Positions 1 through 9,574 of a stretch of DNA of 36,510 nucleotides are shown here, in pieces. Both the position numbers and the translations under genes were made by a program. The notes beneath the pieces are model-generated. The model made no database searches. It was given only the letters and a program-made list of their open reading frames with translations, and had not been told where the DNA came from. This DNA is from an uncultured Lachnospiraceae bacterium (lineage in GTDB: Bacteria; Bacillota; Clostridia; Lachnospirales; Lachnospiraceae), in NCBI GenBank assembly GCA_949457475.1, contig CASUON010000002.1:1-36510 (forward strand), written 5' to 3'. How positions within the stretch are numbered: the first letter of the stretch is position 1; each line of letters starts with the position of its first letter.

Positions 1-1
1 T

Positions 2-862
2 GGAAAACGCTATATTAAAAAGCTGGTGGAAGACGGCATTGTAGACGGATGGGACGACCCGCGCCTGGTGTCTATTTCCGGCCTGCGCAGGCGGGGGTAT
101 ACGCCGGAGTCTATACAGAATTTCGTAAGGCTGTGCGGGGTATCCAAAGCGCAGAGTACGGCGGAAATGGCAATGCTGGAATATTGCATCCGGGAAGATT
201 TAAAGCTGAAAAAACCGCGTATGATGGCAGCCGTCGACCCAGTGAAAGTGGTGATAGATAATTATCCGCAAGGGCAGGTAGAATATCTGGAAGTGGAGAA
301 CAACCAGGAAAACCCGCAGCTTGGCACGCGCAAAGTGCCGTTTTGCGGTGAACTGTATATCGATGGCGCGGACTTTATGGAAGTACCGCCGAAGAAGTAT
401 TTCCGGCTGTTTCCAGGAAATGAAGTACGCCTGATGCAGGCTTATTTTATAAAGTGCGAAAGCTATGAAAAAGACGAAGATGGGAATATCACCCTGATCC
501 ACTGTACGTACGACCCGGCTTCGAAAGGCGGCAACAGCCCGGATGGAAGGAAAGTCAAAGGCACTTTGCACTGGGTGGCAGCTCCATATGCAGTCGAGGC
601 GCAGGCGCGGCTATTTGAAAATCTGATCGACGAAGAAAAAGGGGTATACAATGAAGACGGCAGCTTGAACTTGAACCCGAATTCTATGGTTGTTAAAAAA
701 TGCTATGTTGAACAGGCGCTTGCCGACGCAAAAGCATATGACAGTTTTCAGTTTGTTAGAAACGGATTTTTCTGTGTGGACGCCAAAGACTCCACAAAGG
801 AGCATCCGGTATTTAACCGTATCGTATCGTTGAAAAGTTCGTTTAAACTGCCGGCAAAATAA
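2..862 (+). CDS. glnS: Glutamine--tRNA ligase, C-terminal part (5' end outside window)
   Basis: Frame is open from base 2 (GKRYIKKLVEDGIVDGWDDPRLVSISGLRRRGYTPESI...), typical GlnRS catalytic C-part plus anticodon-binding beta-barrel (VPPKKYFRLFPGNEVRL, NSMVVKKCYVEQAL, FQFVRNGFFCVD). Confidence 0.95.
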   Translation, partial: GKRYIKKLVEDGIVDGWDDPRLVSISGLRRRGYTPESIQNFVRLCGVSKAQSTAEMAMLEYCIREDLKLKKPRMMAAVDPVKVVIDNYPQGQVEYLEVENNQENPQLGTRKVPFCGELYIDGADFMEVPPKKYFRLFPGNEVRLMQAYFIKCESYEKDEDGNITLIHCTYDPASKGGNSPDGRKVKGTLHWVAAPYAVEAQARLFENLIDEEKGVYNEDGSLNLNPNSMVVKKCYVEQALADAKAYDSFQFVRNGFFCVDAKDSTKEHPVFNRIVSLKSSFKLPAK

Positions 863-943
863 GGTTGACCATAGGGGCGCGCATAGGGCGCATAGGATGA
901 AAATAAGGTTGACCATAGGGGCGCGCATAGGGCGCGTAGGATG
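856..943. repeat. Tandem duplication of a 44-bp unit
   Basis: aaaataaggttgaccataggggcgcgcatagggcgcataggatg at 856-899 followed directly by a copy with one mismatch at 900-943. Confidence 0.95.
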
Positions 944-992
944 AAAAGCCCGTTTAAATGCATACGGTAACAGAAGGGAAAGAGGGGTATTT

Positions 993-1775
993 ATGTCAGT
1001 ATTATATAATGAAGAAGAAGAGAAAAAACTGCTTTTTACAAAACAGATAGTTTGTACAAATTGTGAGTGGAAATTCGAGGATATCCGGGTATTGAACAGC
1101 AAGCTGCGCAGAAAAGAGTCTGACGAAGACCTACGTCCGCGGTTTCAAAATATCGATTCCCTAAAATACGGGATCACTGCCTGTCCGCAATGCGGGTATG
1201 CGGCATCTGCAAAAAACTTTGAGCGTTTAAATAAATTGCAGAAAAAAATGCTGATGGATAAAGTTACGACGAAATTTATCGGGCGCCAGCCGCTGCACAG
1301 TGGGCAGATTGTCGATTACACGACGGCATTGGAGCAGTATAAACTTGCGTTGATCTGCGCAATGGCGATCGAACTGCCGATTAGCGAACAGGCTTATCTG
1401 TGCCTGCAAATATCCTGGCTCATCCGGGGGCAGATCGAGGAACTGGAGGCGGAAGGGCCGCTGGACGCGCAGGAAAAGCAAAAGATGCAGGAGGAGGAAA
1501 AGCATTTTTACAGCCAGGCATACGAAGGATTAGGAAAGGCGGCCATCCAGGAAGATTTTCCAATCTGCGGAATGGACCAGAATACGTTTTATTATTTGCT
1601 GGCCGTATTAAGCTACCGGCATAATGAGTACGAAATGGCGATTCGTTATTGCGGCATGGTCGTACAGGACAGAGGAGTCAGTCCGAAGATCAAAGATAAA
1701 GCGTTGATGTTGAAGGATGAAGTCAATGAGGCGAAGAAAAAAGCGGAAGAGGAGGCGGAAGGCAAGGGTGAATGA
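993..1775 (+). CDS. DUF2225-family protein (two CxxC motifs, TPR-like C-terminal region)
   Basis: ORF with CTNCEWKFE ... CPQCGYAA paired CxxC and helical C-terminal part; ggaaagagggg upstream of ATG. Confidence 0.75.
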   Translation: MSVLYNEEEEKKLLFTKQIVCTNCEWKFEDIRVLNSKLRRKESDEDLRPRFQNIDSLKYGITACPQCGYAASAKNFERLNKLQKKMLMDKVTTKFIGRQPLHSGQIVDYTTALEQYKLALICAMAIELPISEQAYLCLQISWLIRGQIEELEAEGPLDAQEKQKMQEEEKHFYSQAYEGLGKAAIQEDFPICGMDQNTFYYLLAVLSYRHNEYEMAIRYCGMVVQDRGVSPKIKDKALMLKDEVNEAKKKAEEEAEGKGE

Positions 1776-3258
1776 ACTGTTAATCAGCCTTAACAGACAC
1801 AAAAAAACAGCGCTTTACGAGCAGATTTATGAACATATCAAACAGGATATTATGGGCGGCAGGCTTTCCCATGGGGAGAGGCTGCCGTCTGCGCGTATAC
1901 TGGCGGAAAACCTACAAGTAAGCAGGAGCACGGTTGACGCGGCATACGGGCAGCTGGTCAGTGAAGGCTATCTGCTGGCGAAGCGGGGGAGCGGGTATTA
2001 TGTATGCGACGTTGCGGGACTGTATGACCTGGCGCCCGAAATGTTAGTTAAAACGCAAGAAACGGTCCGGGGAGCGTATATACCAGACAGTAACAGCCGT
2101 TGTTTAGGAAAAAACTGGCCCCGTCCGGCCGAAAAAAGAAAGACGGAAGAAAACGGGAACTGGCCATGTAATTATAACATGCTGCCCGGGCAGATTGATA
2201 GCGAAGCGTTTTCTTACGGCGCATGGCGCAAAGCAGGGAAAGAAGCGATGCTGGAAATTGAACATGAACTGCTGCTGCCCGGGCACCCGCAGGGGGAATA
2301 CGGGCTGCGCCGTGCGGTTGCCCATTATCTTTACCAGGCAAGGGGCGTATGCTGTATGCCGGAACAGTTGGTCGTAGGGGCCGGAAACGAATACCTGCTG
2401 CTATTGCTTGGGCAGATTTTGGGACATGCAGGGGCAGTGGCAATGGAAAGCCCTACTTATCCGCAGGCGTATCATACGTTCTGGAATATGGGCTATGAAA
2501 TGCAAGCCGTTCCCATGGATGCGGACGGGATGCTGGTGCAAGAGCTTGCGCGGAAGGACGCCTCCCTCGCCTATGTTATGCCGTCCCACCAGTTTCCGCT
2601 TGGCAGCGTCATGCCGTTCAAACGGCGCCTGCAGCTTTTGGCATGGGCGCAAGAGCGCCCGGGCTGTTATATTATCGAAGACGACCATGACAGTGAATTC
2701 CGCTACAAGGGAAAGCCAATACCGTCGCTCCAGGGCATGGACAGGCAGGGCCGGGTCATTTATGTTGGCACGTTTTCCAACAGCATTATGCCGTCTATCC
2801 GGGTCAGCTATATGGTGCTGCCAGAGGAATTGCTCCGAATATATCATCGGAAATGCGGGTTTTATGCTTCTACCGTGTCCCGGCTAATACAGATGAACGT
2901 CTGCAAATTTATCGAGGACGGCGGCTTTGGGCGGCATTTAAACAAAATGCGCAGGATTTATAAAGGCCGGCATGACCTGCTGCTGCAGTTGTTAAAAGGC
3001 AGGAAATGGGTGCGCAAAATATATGGCGCCCATGCGGGGCTGCACCTTGCCGTAGAATTAAATTGCCCGCTGTCAGAACAGGAGGTGCTCAGGCGCGCGA
3101 AGGCGCGCGGAATAATGATCCAGGGGATTCGCGAATGCTTGATTGTGAACAAGAAAAATACCCTCAACCCGGTGATGCTGATTGGCTTTGGGAATCTGCC
3201 GGAAGAAAAAATCTGTGCGGGGATCGAAGCGTTGGAACAGTGCGTGCAACTTGCATGA
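1768..3258 (+). CDS. MocR/PdxR-type transcriptional regulator (GntR wHTH + class I aminotransferase-like domain)
   Basis: GTG start (VNELLISLNRHKKTALYEQIYEHIKQDI) with N-terminal GntR HTH (LPSARILAENLQVSRSTVDAAYGQL) and aminotransferase-like fold (ESPTYPQAY, YIIEDDHDSEFRY, YVGTFSNSIMPSIRVSYMVLP). Confidence 0.88.
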   Translation: MNELLISLNRHKKTALYEQIYEHIKQDIMGGRLSHGERLPSARILAENLQVSRSTVDAAYGQLVSEGYLLAKRGSGYYVCDVAGLYDLAPEMLVKTQETVRGAYIPDSNSRCLGKNWPRPAEKRKTEENGNWPCNYNMLPGQIDSEAFSYGAWRKAGKEAMLEIEHELLLPGHPQGEYGLRRAVAHYLYQARGVCCMPEQLVVGAGNEYLLLLLGQILGHAGAVAMESPTYPQAYHTFWNMGYEMQAVPMDADGMLVQELARKDASLAYVMPSHQFPLGSVMPFKRRLQLLAWAQERPGCYIIEDDHDSEFRYKGKPIPSLQGMDRQGRVIYVGTFSNSIMPSIRVSYMVLPEELLRIYHRKCGFYASTVSRLIQMNVCKFIEDGGFGRHLNKMRRIYKGRHDLLLQLLKGRKWVRKIYGAHAGLHLAVELNCPLSEQEVLRRAKARGIMIQGIRECLIVNKKNTLNPVMLIGFGNLPEEKICAGIEALEQCVQLA

Positions 3259-3357
3259 TATGCGATGCGTGGCATATACGACAGGATATTAGGTTGTTTT
3301 CCGGCAGGGCTGGAAATCGTGCAAAGTTCGCACCTAGAAAATTTTAGCGTAAAGCAG

Positions 3358-3391
3358 AGCCGGATGGCGGAAAGTTTTCCGCCATCCGGCT
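3358..3391 (+). terminator. Strong hairpin downstream of the MocR-type gene
   Basis: AGCCGGATGGCGGAAA-gt-TTTCCGCCATCCGGCT stem of about 16 bp, followed by a short T-containing run. Confidence 0.7.
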
Positions 3392-3570
3392 GTTTGCAGC
3401 AACATTTATTTTTATTTGTATCTTTATCTTTATCTAAACGTTGCTTGTGTGTATGCTTTTATAGGCTGCCCAAAATAGTTATCCTCTATCATTCACAGTA
3501 CGCCTGCGTATATGTCTGTCAAAACGCTTGCGTAAGCAGTCCCAGTTAGTATGGCAAGCGTTAATGTATC

Positions 3571-3673
3571 AGGATGAAGGGCGCATGCCATCGCTACGCT
3601 GGGGCAGGCCTAACGGGCTATATAACCTGAATTTGGCACAAATATCACGGAAAGTATTTTTCAAACATGCGCT
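3571..3673. repeat. Truncated copy of palindromic repeat family 1
   Basis: cgggctatataacctgaatttggcacaaatatcacg...tatttttcaaacatgcgct matches the reverse complement of the 25318-25479 element; the inner part (gcatgccatcgctacgctggggcag) matches the reverse complement of 17400-17445. Confidence 0.75.
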
Positions 3674-3837
3674 AGTACTTCATCCAGACAGAAATTAAAG
3701 TAAGAAGCTGTCTGGTTCGTAGCAATGCTAGGCAAAATTTCGACGGCGATGTGGTTCCATCGACTAGAAATTTTAACGACGCAGTGGTGCGGAGCAGGCA
3801 GTTCCTTACTCTGATTTCTGTCCGGATGGAGTACTAG
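3672..3837. repeat. About 166-bp imperfect palindrome (MITE-like) abutting the 3' end of argG
   Basis: CTAGTACTtCATCCaGACAGAAAT...ATTTCTGTCcGGATGgAGTACTAG ends are inverted repeats; pairing continues inward (aagctgtctggttcgtagcaatg / ggtgcggagcaggcagtt). Confidence 0.8.
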
Positions 3838-5051
3838 GCCTTGTTAAGCTCTTGCAGCTTCATTGCGCGCACTTTTAACGGCAGGCCGAACAGCGTAATA
3901 AACCCTTCCGCGTCGTGGTGGTCATAAAGCTCCCCGGTTGTGAAGCTGGCGAGCGATTCGCTGTACAGGGAATACGGGGAGGTAGTGCCGGCTTTTATAA
4001 TATTGCCTTTATACAGTTTGAATTTCACTTCCCCGGTTACATATTTTTGTGTAGACGTTACAAATGCCTGCACAGCTTCGCGTAGCGGCGTAAACCATTT
4101 GCCTTCGTATACGATCTGCGCCATTTTGTTGCCCATGTCTTTTTTTACATCCATGGTCGCGCGGTCTAGTACAAGCTCTTCCAGCTGCTTTTGCGCTTCC
4201 ATCAGGATCGTTCCGCCAGGCGTCTCGTATACGCCGCGGCTCTTCATGCCGACTACGCGGTTTTCCACAATGTCGACGATCCCGATGCCGTGTTTGCCGC
4301 CCAGGCGGTTCAGCTCGCGGATAATATCAGATACTTTCATCTGTTTGCCGTTTAATGTCTTTGGGACGCCTTCTTCAAACGTCATCGTTACCGCTTCGGC
4401 TTCGTCCGGCGCTTCTTGCGGGGTTACGCCGAGTACGAGCAGATGGCTGTAATCCGGTTCGTTGGCAGGGTCTTCCAGCTCCAGCCCTTCATGGCTAATA
4501 TGCCATAGGTTGCGGTCGCGGCTATAGCTGTTGTCCGCTGAAAACGGAAGGTTGATGCCGTGCGCATTGCAGTATGCGATTTCAGATTCACGGGAATCCA
4601 TCGTCCATTTATCATCGCGCCACGGCGCAATAATTTTAAGGTCAGGGGCGAGCGCTTTGATCGTAAGCTCAAAACGAATCTGGTCGTTCCCTTTGCCGGT
4701 AGCGCCGTGGCAGATTGCTGCAGCGCCTTCTTTCCGGGCGATTTCTACTAGTTTTTTAGCAATCCCTGGGCGCGCCATAGAGGTGCCGAGCAAGTATTTG
4801 TTCTCATATACGGCGCCGGCTTGTACGCATGGGATAATGTAGTCGTCGCAGAATTCATCGGTAATATCTTCAATATATAGTTTTGCGGCGCCGGATAATT
4901 TCGCGCGTTCTTCCAGCCCGTCCAGCTCGTTGCCCTGCCCGCAGTCTACGCAACAGCAGATGACTTCGTAATCGTAGTTTTCTTTTAGCCATGGAATGAT
5001 CGCGGTCGTATCCAGCCCGCCGGAGTATGCCAGAATTACTTTTTCTTTCAT
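3834..5051 (-). CDS. argG: Argininosuccinate synthase
   Basis: MKEKVILAYSGGLDTTAIIPWLKENYDYEVICCCVDCGQG... and ICHGATGKGNDQIRFELTIKALAPDLKIIAPWR. Confidence 0.97.
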   Translation of the reverse strand: MKEKVILAYSGGLDTTAIIPWLKENYDYEVICCCVDCGQGNELDGLEERAKLSGAAKLYIEDITDEFCDDYIIPCVQAGAVYENKYLLGTSMARPGIAKKLVEIARKEGAAAICHGATGKGNDQIRFELTIKALAPDLKIIAPWRDDKWTMDSRESEIAYCNAHGINLPFSADNSYSRDRNLWHISHEGLELEDPANEPDYSHLLVLGVTPQEAPDEAEAVTMTFEEGVPKTLNGKQMKVSDIIRELNRLGGKHGIGIVDIVENRVVGMKSRGVYETPGGTILMEAQKQLEELVLDRATMDVKKDMGNKMAQIVYEGKWFTPLREAVQAFVTSTQKYVTGEVKFKLYKGNIIKAGTTSPYSLYSESLASFTTGELYDHHDAEGFITLFGLPLKVRAMKLQELNKA

Positions 5052-5206
5052 CGGTATCTTGTCCTTTCTTTTTCGTATCTTTTCTTAAAAATAGCTCCTA
5101 CAGTAATATACAACACCTGGCATTAGAACGCAAGTGAAAAAATATACGAATTATATTTATAAATATTCATTTTGGGGAAAATTCCAAAACGTGAGCGCCT
5201 TTTACT

Positions 5207-5266
5207 GCAAATCTCCTACAAAATGGGACGCACATCTGTTGGAAAGCATTTTTTAAACACGCGCTG
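5207..5266. repeat. Solo half-copy of palindromic repeat family 1
   Basis: gcaaatctcctacaaaatgggacgcacatctgttggaaagcattttttaaacacgcgct is highly similar to 25421-25479 (gcaaatctcccgcaaattgggacgcacatctgccggaaagcatttttcaaacacgctct). Confidence 0.85.
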
Positions 5267-5319
5267 GGGGCGGTAAAATAGACAATACATAGTGGGGCAT
5301 ATGTATAAAAAATGAACAA

Positions 5320-5392
5320 AATGAATAAATATGCAAAAATGAAGAAAAAAGGGCATAAACTACTTGTACTTTTTGCGCATTTATATTAGTAT
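5320..5392 (+). promoter_or_regulatory. Candidate ArgR/AhrC operator(s) and promoter region upstream of argC
   Basis: aATGAATAAATATGCAAAAA resembles the B. subtilis AhrC ARG box (CATGAATAAAAATKCAAKT); a second, inverted ARG-box-like match (TTTGCGCATTTATATTAGTATG) overlaps a possible promoter (TTGTAC...). Confidence 0.5.
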
Positions 5393-5556
5393 GGAGAAAG
5401 CTGTTACTGTATAAGCCTGCAGTAGTATGGGATGGGGCTGGCAGAGGAGGCTATTTTGAAAAAGTGAATAGCAAGAAAAAATAGTAAATAGAAGGAAATA
5501 AGAAATAAAGGTATACATTAAAAAAAGAATAAGAAACAGGAAATGGAGTAAACGTT

Positions 5557-6612
5557 ATGATTAAAGCAGGCATTATAGGCGCCACCGGATATGCCGGGGC
5601 AGAACTGGCAAGGATTTTGTATGGACATAAAGGAGTAGAGATCATATGGCTGGGGTCTAGGAGCTATATAGACAAACCGTATGCATCGATTTATCAGAAT
5701 ATGTTTGAACTGATCGAAGGAGACTGCCTGGACGACCGTATGGATGAGCTGGTAGGCCGGGCGGACGTCGTATTTACGGCAACGCCGCAGGGGTTTTTGG
5801 CTTCTGTGATGAAGGAAGAATATTTGCGGCAGGCAAAGTTTGTAGATTTAAGCGCGGACTACCGGATAAAAGATGTGCGCGTTTATGAACAGTGGTATCA
5901 GATTGAACATAAATCCCCGCAGTTTATAGAAGAAGCGGTATATGGGCTGTGCGAGGTCAACCGCGAAAAAATAAAGGCGGCAAGGCTGGTGGCAAATCCA
6001 GGCTGCTATACGACCTGTTCGATCTTGACGGCCTATCCGCTTGTAAAGGAGGGTATCATCGACCCGGATACGTTGATTATAGACGCAAAAAGCGGGACGT
6101 CCGGCGCCGGAAGGGGCGCCAAGGTCAACAACCTGTTTTGCGAAGTAAATGAGAATATCAAAGCATATGGCGTCGCCACGCACAGGCATACGCCGGAGAT
6201 CGAGGAACAGCTTGGCTATGCGGCCGGAAAGCCGTTTCGGATTAATTTTACCCCGCACTTGGTGCCGATGAACCGCGGCATCTTGGTGACCGCATACGCA
6301 TCGCTTGCTAGGCGCGCGGACGGCAGCTTTCCGTCGGAATCCGAGATTCGGGCAGTCTATGAAACGTATTATGGCGGCGAGAAGTTTGTGCGCGTTTTAA
6401 AGCCGGGCGTATTTCCGGAAACCAGGTGGGTAGAAGGCAGTAATTTTGTAGACATTAATTTCCTGGTTGACGAACGTACGGGGCGCGTTATTATGATGGG
6501 GGCGTTGGACAACCTGATAAAAGGCGCTGCCGGAGCGGCGGTGCAGAATATGAACCTGCTGTTTGGGCTGCCGGAAACCGAAGGGCTGGAATTTGCGCCG
6601 CTGTTTCCATAA
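5557..6612 (+). CDS. argC: N-acetyl-gamma-glutamyl-phosphate reductase
   Basis: MIKAGIIGATGYAGAELARIL ... VANPGCYTTCSILTAYPLV ... SGTSGAGRGAKVNNLF. Confidence 0.97.
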   Translation: MIKAGIIGATGYAGAELARILYGHKGVEIIWLGSRSYIDKPYASIYQNMFELIEGDCLDDRMDELVGRADVVFTATPQGFLASVMKEEYLRQAKFVDLSADYRIKDVRVYEQWYQIEHKSPQFIEEAVYGLCEVNREKIKAARLVANPGCYTTCSILTAYPLVKEGIIDPDTLIIDAKSGTSGAGRGAKVNNLFCEVNENIKAYGVATHRHTPEIEEQLGYAAGKPFRINFTPHLVPMNRGILVTAYASLARRADGSFPSESEIRAVYETYYGGEKFVRVLKPGVFPETRWVEGSNFVDINFLVDERTGRVIMMGALDNLIKGAAGAAVQNMNLLFGLPETEGLEFAPLFP

Positions 6613-6673
6613 TGAATGACAGGATATTATAACATGGGCAAACGTACGATCCAGGGAAAGGAAGGATGATAAA

Positions 6674-7135
6674 ATGCAGCAGAAGATACAGGTACGGGAG
6701 ATGGATATGCAGGATTTCCAGCAGGTCTATGCGCTCTGGAAGACAATCCGCGGGTTTGGCATCCGTTCGATCGATGATTCCAGGGAAGGGGTAGAGCGGT
6801 TTCTCAAAAGAAACCCTTCGACCAGCGTTGTGGCGGTAGATCAAAGCCGCGTGGTCGGGGCAATCTTATGCGGGCATGACGGTAGGAGGGGCTGTTTTTA
6901 CCATGTATGTGTCCATGAGGATTACCGCAAGCAGGGGATCGGTACGGCAATGGCTGTGTTTGCGATGAAAGCGCTGCAAAAAGAGCAGATTAATAAGGTT
7001 TCCCTGATCGCCTTTAAGAAAAACGAAGGCGGCAACCAGTTTTGGAAACGTGTCGGATGGACGTTTCGGGAAGATCTGAATTATTATGATTTTACTTTAA
7101 ATGACGCTAATATTACAGAATTTAACCAAATATAA
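6674..7135 (+). CDS. GNAT-family N-acetyltransferase (YpeA/RimI-like)
   Basis: GNAT motif [16 protein letters not shown]; in line with the arg genes. Confidence 0.85.
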   Translation: MQQKIQVREMDMQDFQQVYALWKTIRGFGIRSIDDSREGVERFLKRNPSTSVVAVDQSRVVGAILCGHDGRRGCFYHVCVHEDYRKQGIGTAMAVFAMKALQKEQINKVSLIAFKKNEGGNQFWKRVGWTFREDLNYYDFTLNDANITEFNQI

Positions 7136-7220
7136 AATGTGCCAATACGATAAAAAATGGAACATATGTCCCTTGGAGTACAAAATGGGCACTATATTAC
7201 AACGAAAACAACAAGAAAAC

Positions 7221-7360
7221 AGAACAAGCATCGAAGCGTCAGAACAAACGTCGAGGAAATAGGACAAGCATCAAAGCAACAGAACAAACATCGAGGAACC
7301 AGAACAAACATCGAGGAACCAGAACAAGCATCAAAGCAACAGAACAAGTATCAAGGAAAT
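7221..7360. repeat. Seven tandem copies of a 20-bp repeat upstream of argB
   Basis: Units begin at 7221, 7241, 7261, 7281, 7301, 7321, 7341; consensus AGAACAARCATCRARGnAMC; units 4 and 5 are identical. Confidence 0.95.
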
Positions 7361-7383
7361 ACACCAGAAAGAAGGAAGAAAAG

Positions 7384-8283
7384 TTGGAACAGGACATGAT
7401 GGAGGAACTATTAAAAAAGGCATCCGTACTCGTAGAGGCGCTGCCTTATATCCAGCGGTTTAACCGCAAGATTATAGTTGTGAAGTACGGCGGCAGCGCA
7501 ATGCTGGATGAAGATTTAAAACGCAGCGTTATTGAAGACGTAACGCTGCTGAAACTGGTTGGATTTAAGCCGATCATCGTACACGGCGGGGGCAAGGAGA
7601 TCAGCGAATGGGTGGCCAAGTCAGGCATGGAGCCAAAATTTGTCAACGGGCTGCGCGTTACCGATGAGCCGACGATGGAAATTGCGGAAATGGTATTAAA
7701 CAGGGTCAATAAGTCTTTGGTACAGCTGGTGGAGCGGCTGGGCGTTTTAGCGGTAGGCATCAGCGGCAAAGACGGAAACCTGTTAATTGCGGAAAAAAAG
7801 TACGCGGACGGGGAAGATATCGGTTTTGTAGGCGACGTGAAGCAAGTGCACCCAAAAATATTGTATGACCTGCTGGAAAAAGATTTCCTGCCAATTGTTG
7901 CGCCGATTGGAATGGATCAGGATTACCATACCTACAACATTAATGCCGATGACGCGGCGTGTGCGATCGCTAAGGCGGTATCCGCGGAAAAGCTGGCGTT
8001 TTTGACGGATATCGAAGGCGTATACAAAGACCCGGAGGATAAAGCGACGTTGATTTCGGAATTAACCGTATCAGAAGCAAAAGAGCTGATTGCGGGCGGC
8101 ATGATCGGCGGCGGTATGCTGCCAAAATTGGGCAACTGTATTGAGGCGATTGAAAAGGGCGTATCCCGCGTACATATTTTAGACGGCAGGATTTTACACT
8201 GCCTGCTGCTGGAAATCTTTACGAACAAAGGCATCGGGACAGCAATTTTGGGAGATCAGGAGGCAAAATTTTACCATGAATAA
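7384..8283 (+). CDS. argB: Acetylglutamate kinase
   Basis: [16 protein letters not shown] ... [13 protein letters not shown] ... [14 protein letters not shown] start at 7384 has upstream gaaggaag; ATG at 7396 is the alternative. Confidence 0.97.
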   Translation: MEQDMMEELLKKASVLVEALPYIQRFNRKIIVVKYGGSAMLDEDLKRSVIEDVTLLKLVGFKPIIVHGGGKEISEWVAKSGMEPKFVNGLRVTDEPTMEIAEMVLNRVNKSLVQLVERLGVLAVGISGKDGNLLIAEKKYADGEDIGFVGDVKQVHPKILYDLLEKDFLPIVAPIGMDQDYHTYNINADDAACAIAKAVSAEKLAFLTDIEGVYKDPEDKATLISELTVSEAKELIAGGMIGGGMLPKLGNCIEAIEKGVSRVHILDGRILHCLLLEIFTNKGIGTAILGDQEAKFYHE

Positions 8284-9466
8284 GCAGGCATATATCAACG
8301 AATCTGAGCAGGCGATCCTGCATACTTATAACCGTTTCCCTGTTATTTTTGACCATGGGGAGGGTGTGCGCCTATATGATGAACAGGGGAAAGAATACCT
8401 CGATTTTGCGTCTGGGATCGGCGTTATGGCGCTTGGCTACCATGACCGTGAATATACGGACGCGCTCAAAGCGCAGGCAGACCGCCTGCTGCACACATCC
8501 AATTTGTATTATAATACAAGGATGGCGGACGCGGCGGCGAAAACACTACGCGCATCCGGCATGGACCGCGTATTTTTTACAAACAGCGGTGCGGAAGCAA
8601 TAGAAGGGGCAATAAAAGCGGCGAAAAAATACGCATATACAAAAGACGGCTACGCCGGGCATGAAATCATTGCCATGAACCGTTCGTTCCACGGCAGGAC
8701 GCTTGGCGCGCTTTCCGTAACTGGCAACGCGCATTACCGGGAGCCTTTCGAGCCGTTAATTGGCGGCGTGCGGTTTGCGGATTTCAACGACTTGGACAGC
8801 GTAAAGAACCTGATGACAGAACGCACGTGCGCGGTTATTTTGGAAACAGTCCAAGGAGAAGGCGGCATCTATCCGGCTGACCCGGAGTTTTTAAACGGTG
8901 TGCGTAGCTTATGCGACGCCAACGGCAGCCTTTTGATACTAGACGAAATCCAGTGCGGAATGGGGCGTACTGGCGAAATGTTTGCATGGCAGCGCTACGG
9001 CGTAAAACCGGATATTATGACGACGGCAAAAGCGCTCGGCTGCGGCGTTCCGGTCGGCGCGTTCCTGCTGACAGAGCGCGTTGCGCAAAAGTCTTTGGCG
9101 CCGGGGGACCACGGTACGACCTATGGGGGCAACCCGTTTGTAGAAGCGGCGGTTAGCGCGGTCTTTGACATATTTGAAAGCAGGCATCTATTAGAACATG
9201 TAAAGCAGGTATCGGCATATTTGGAAGAAAAGCTGGAAGAAATCGTAGCGGGCTGTGACTTTTTGACGGCGCGCCGCGGAATGGGCTTGATGCAGGGGCT
9301 CGTATCCGAAAAACCAGTCGGTGAGATTGCTGCAAAAGCGCTGGAAGAAGGGCTGGTCATTCTTACGGCGGGCGCCGACGTAATCCGCCTGCTGCCGCCA
9401 TTAGTAATTACACAGGCGGATGTAGACCAGATGTGCAAGAAACTGGGGCGCGTGCTGGATAATTGA
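8276..9466 (+). CDS. argD: Acetylornithine aminotransferase
   Basis: Class III aminotransferase: [54 protein letters not shown]; overlaps the argB stop. Confidence 0.95.
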   Translation: MNKQAYINESEQAILHTYNRFPVIFDHGEGVRLYDEQGKEYLDFASGIGVMALGYHDREYTDALKAQADRLLHTSNLYYNTRMADAAAKTLRASGMDRVFFTNSGAEAIEGAIKAAKKYAYTKDGYAGHEIIAMNRSFHGRTLGALSVTGNAHYREPFEPLIGGVRFADFNDLDSVKNLMTERTCAVILETVQGEGGIYPADPEFLNGVRSLCDANGSLLILDEIQCGMGRTGEMFAWQRYGVKPDIMTTAKALGCGVPVGAFLLTERVAQKSLAPGDHGTTYGGNPFVEAAVSAVFDIFESRHLLEHVKQVSAYLEEKLEEIVAGCDFLTARRGMGLMQGLVSEKPVGEIAAKALEEGLVILTAGADVIRLLPPLVITQADVDQMCKKLGRVLDN

Positions 9467-9574
9467 CTATACAGGTCATATTGAAAAAACTGAAAGAGGA
9501 AAACACCACTACTTAGTACAGCATTTGATGTAAATGGAAAGCAGTGGCTTGCACAGACAGAGGATAGAGGGAAC

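Noticed and set aside
611-1102. Minus-strand ORFs opposite glnS and the DUF2225 gene
   Set aside because: Antisense shadows of strong coding frames and of the 44-bp duplication; low-complexity translations.
7221-7360. Possible CRISPR array (regular repeats upstream of argB)
   Set aside because: Units are contiguous 20-mers with no spacers and no cas genes are present.
7157-7399. 80-aa ORF with repeated [12 protein letters not shown] motifs
   Set aside because: It is a by-product of the 20-bp tandem repeat; 20 is not a multiple of 3, there is no convincing RBS, and it runs into the argB start. Kept as a repeat, not a CDS.
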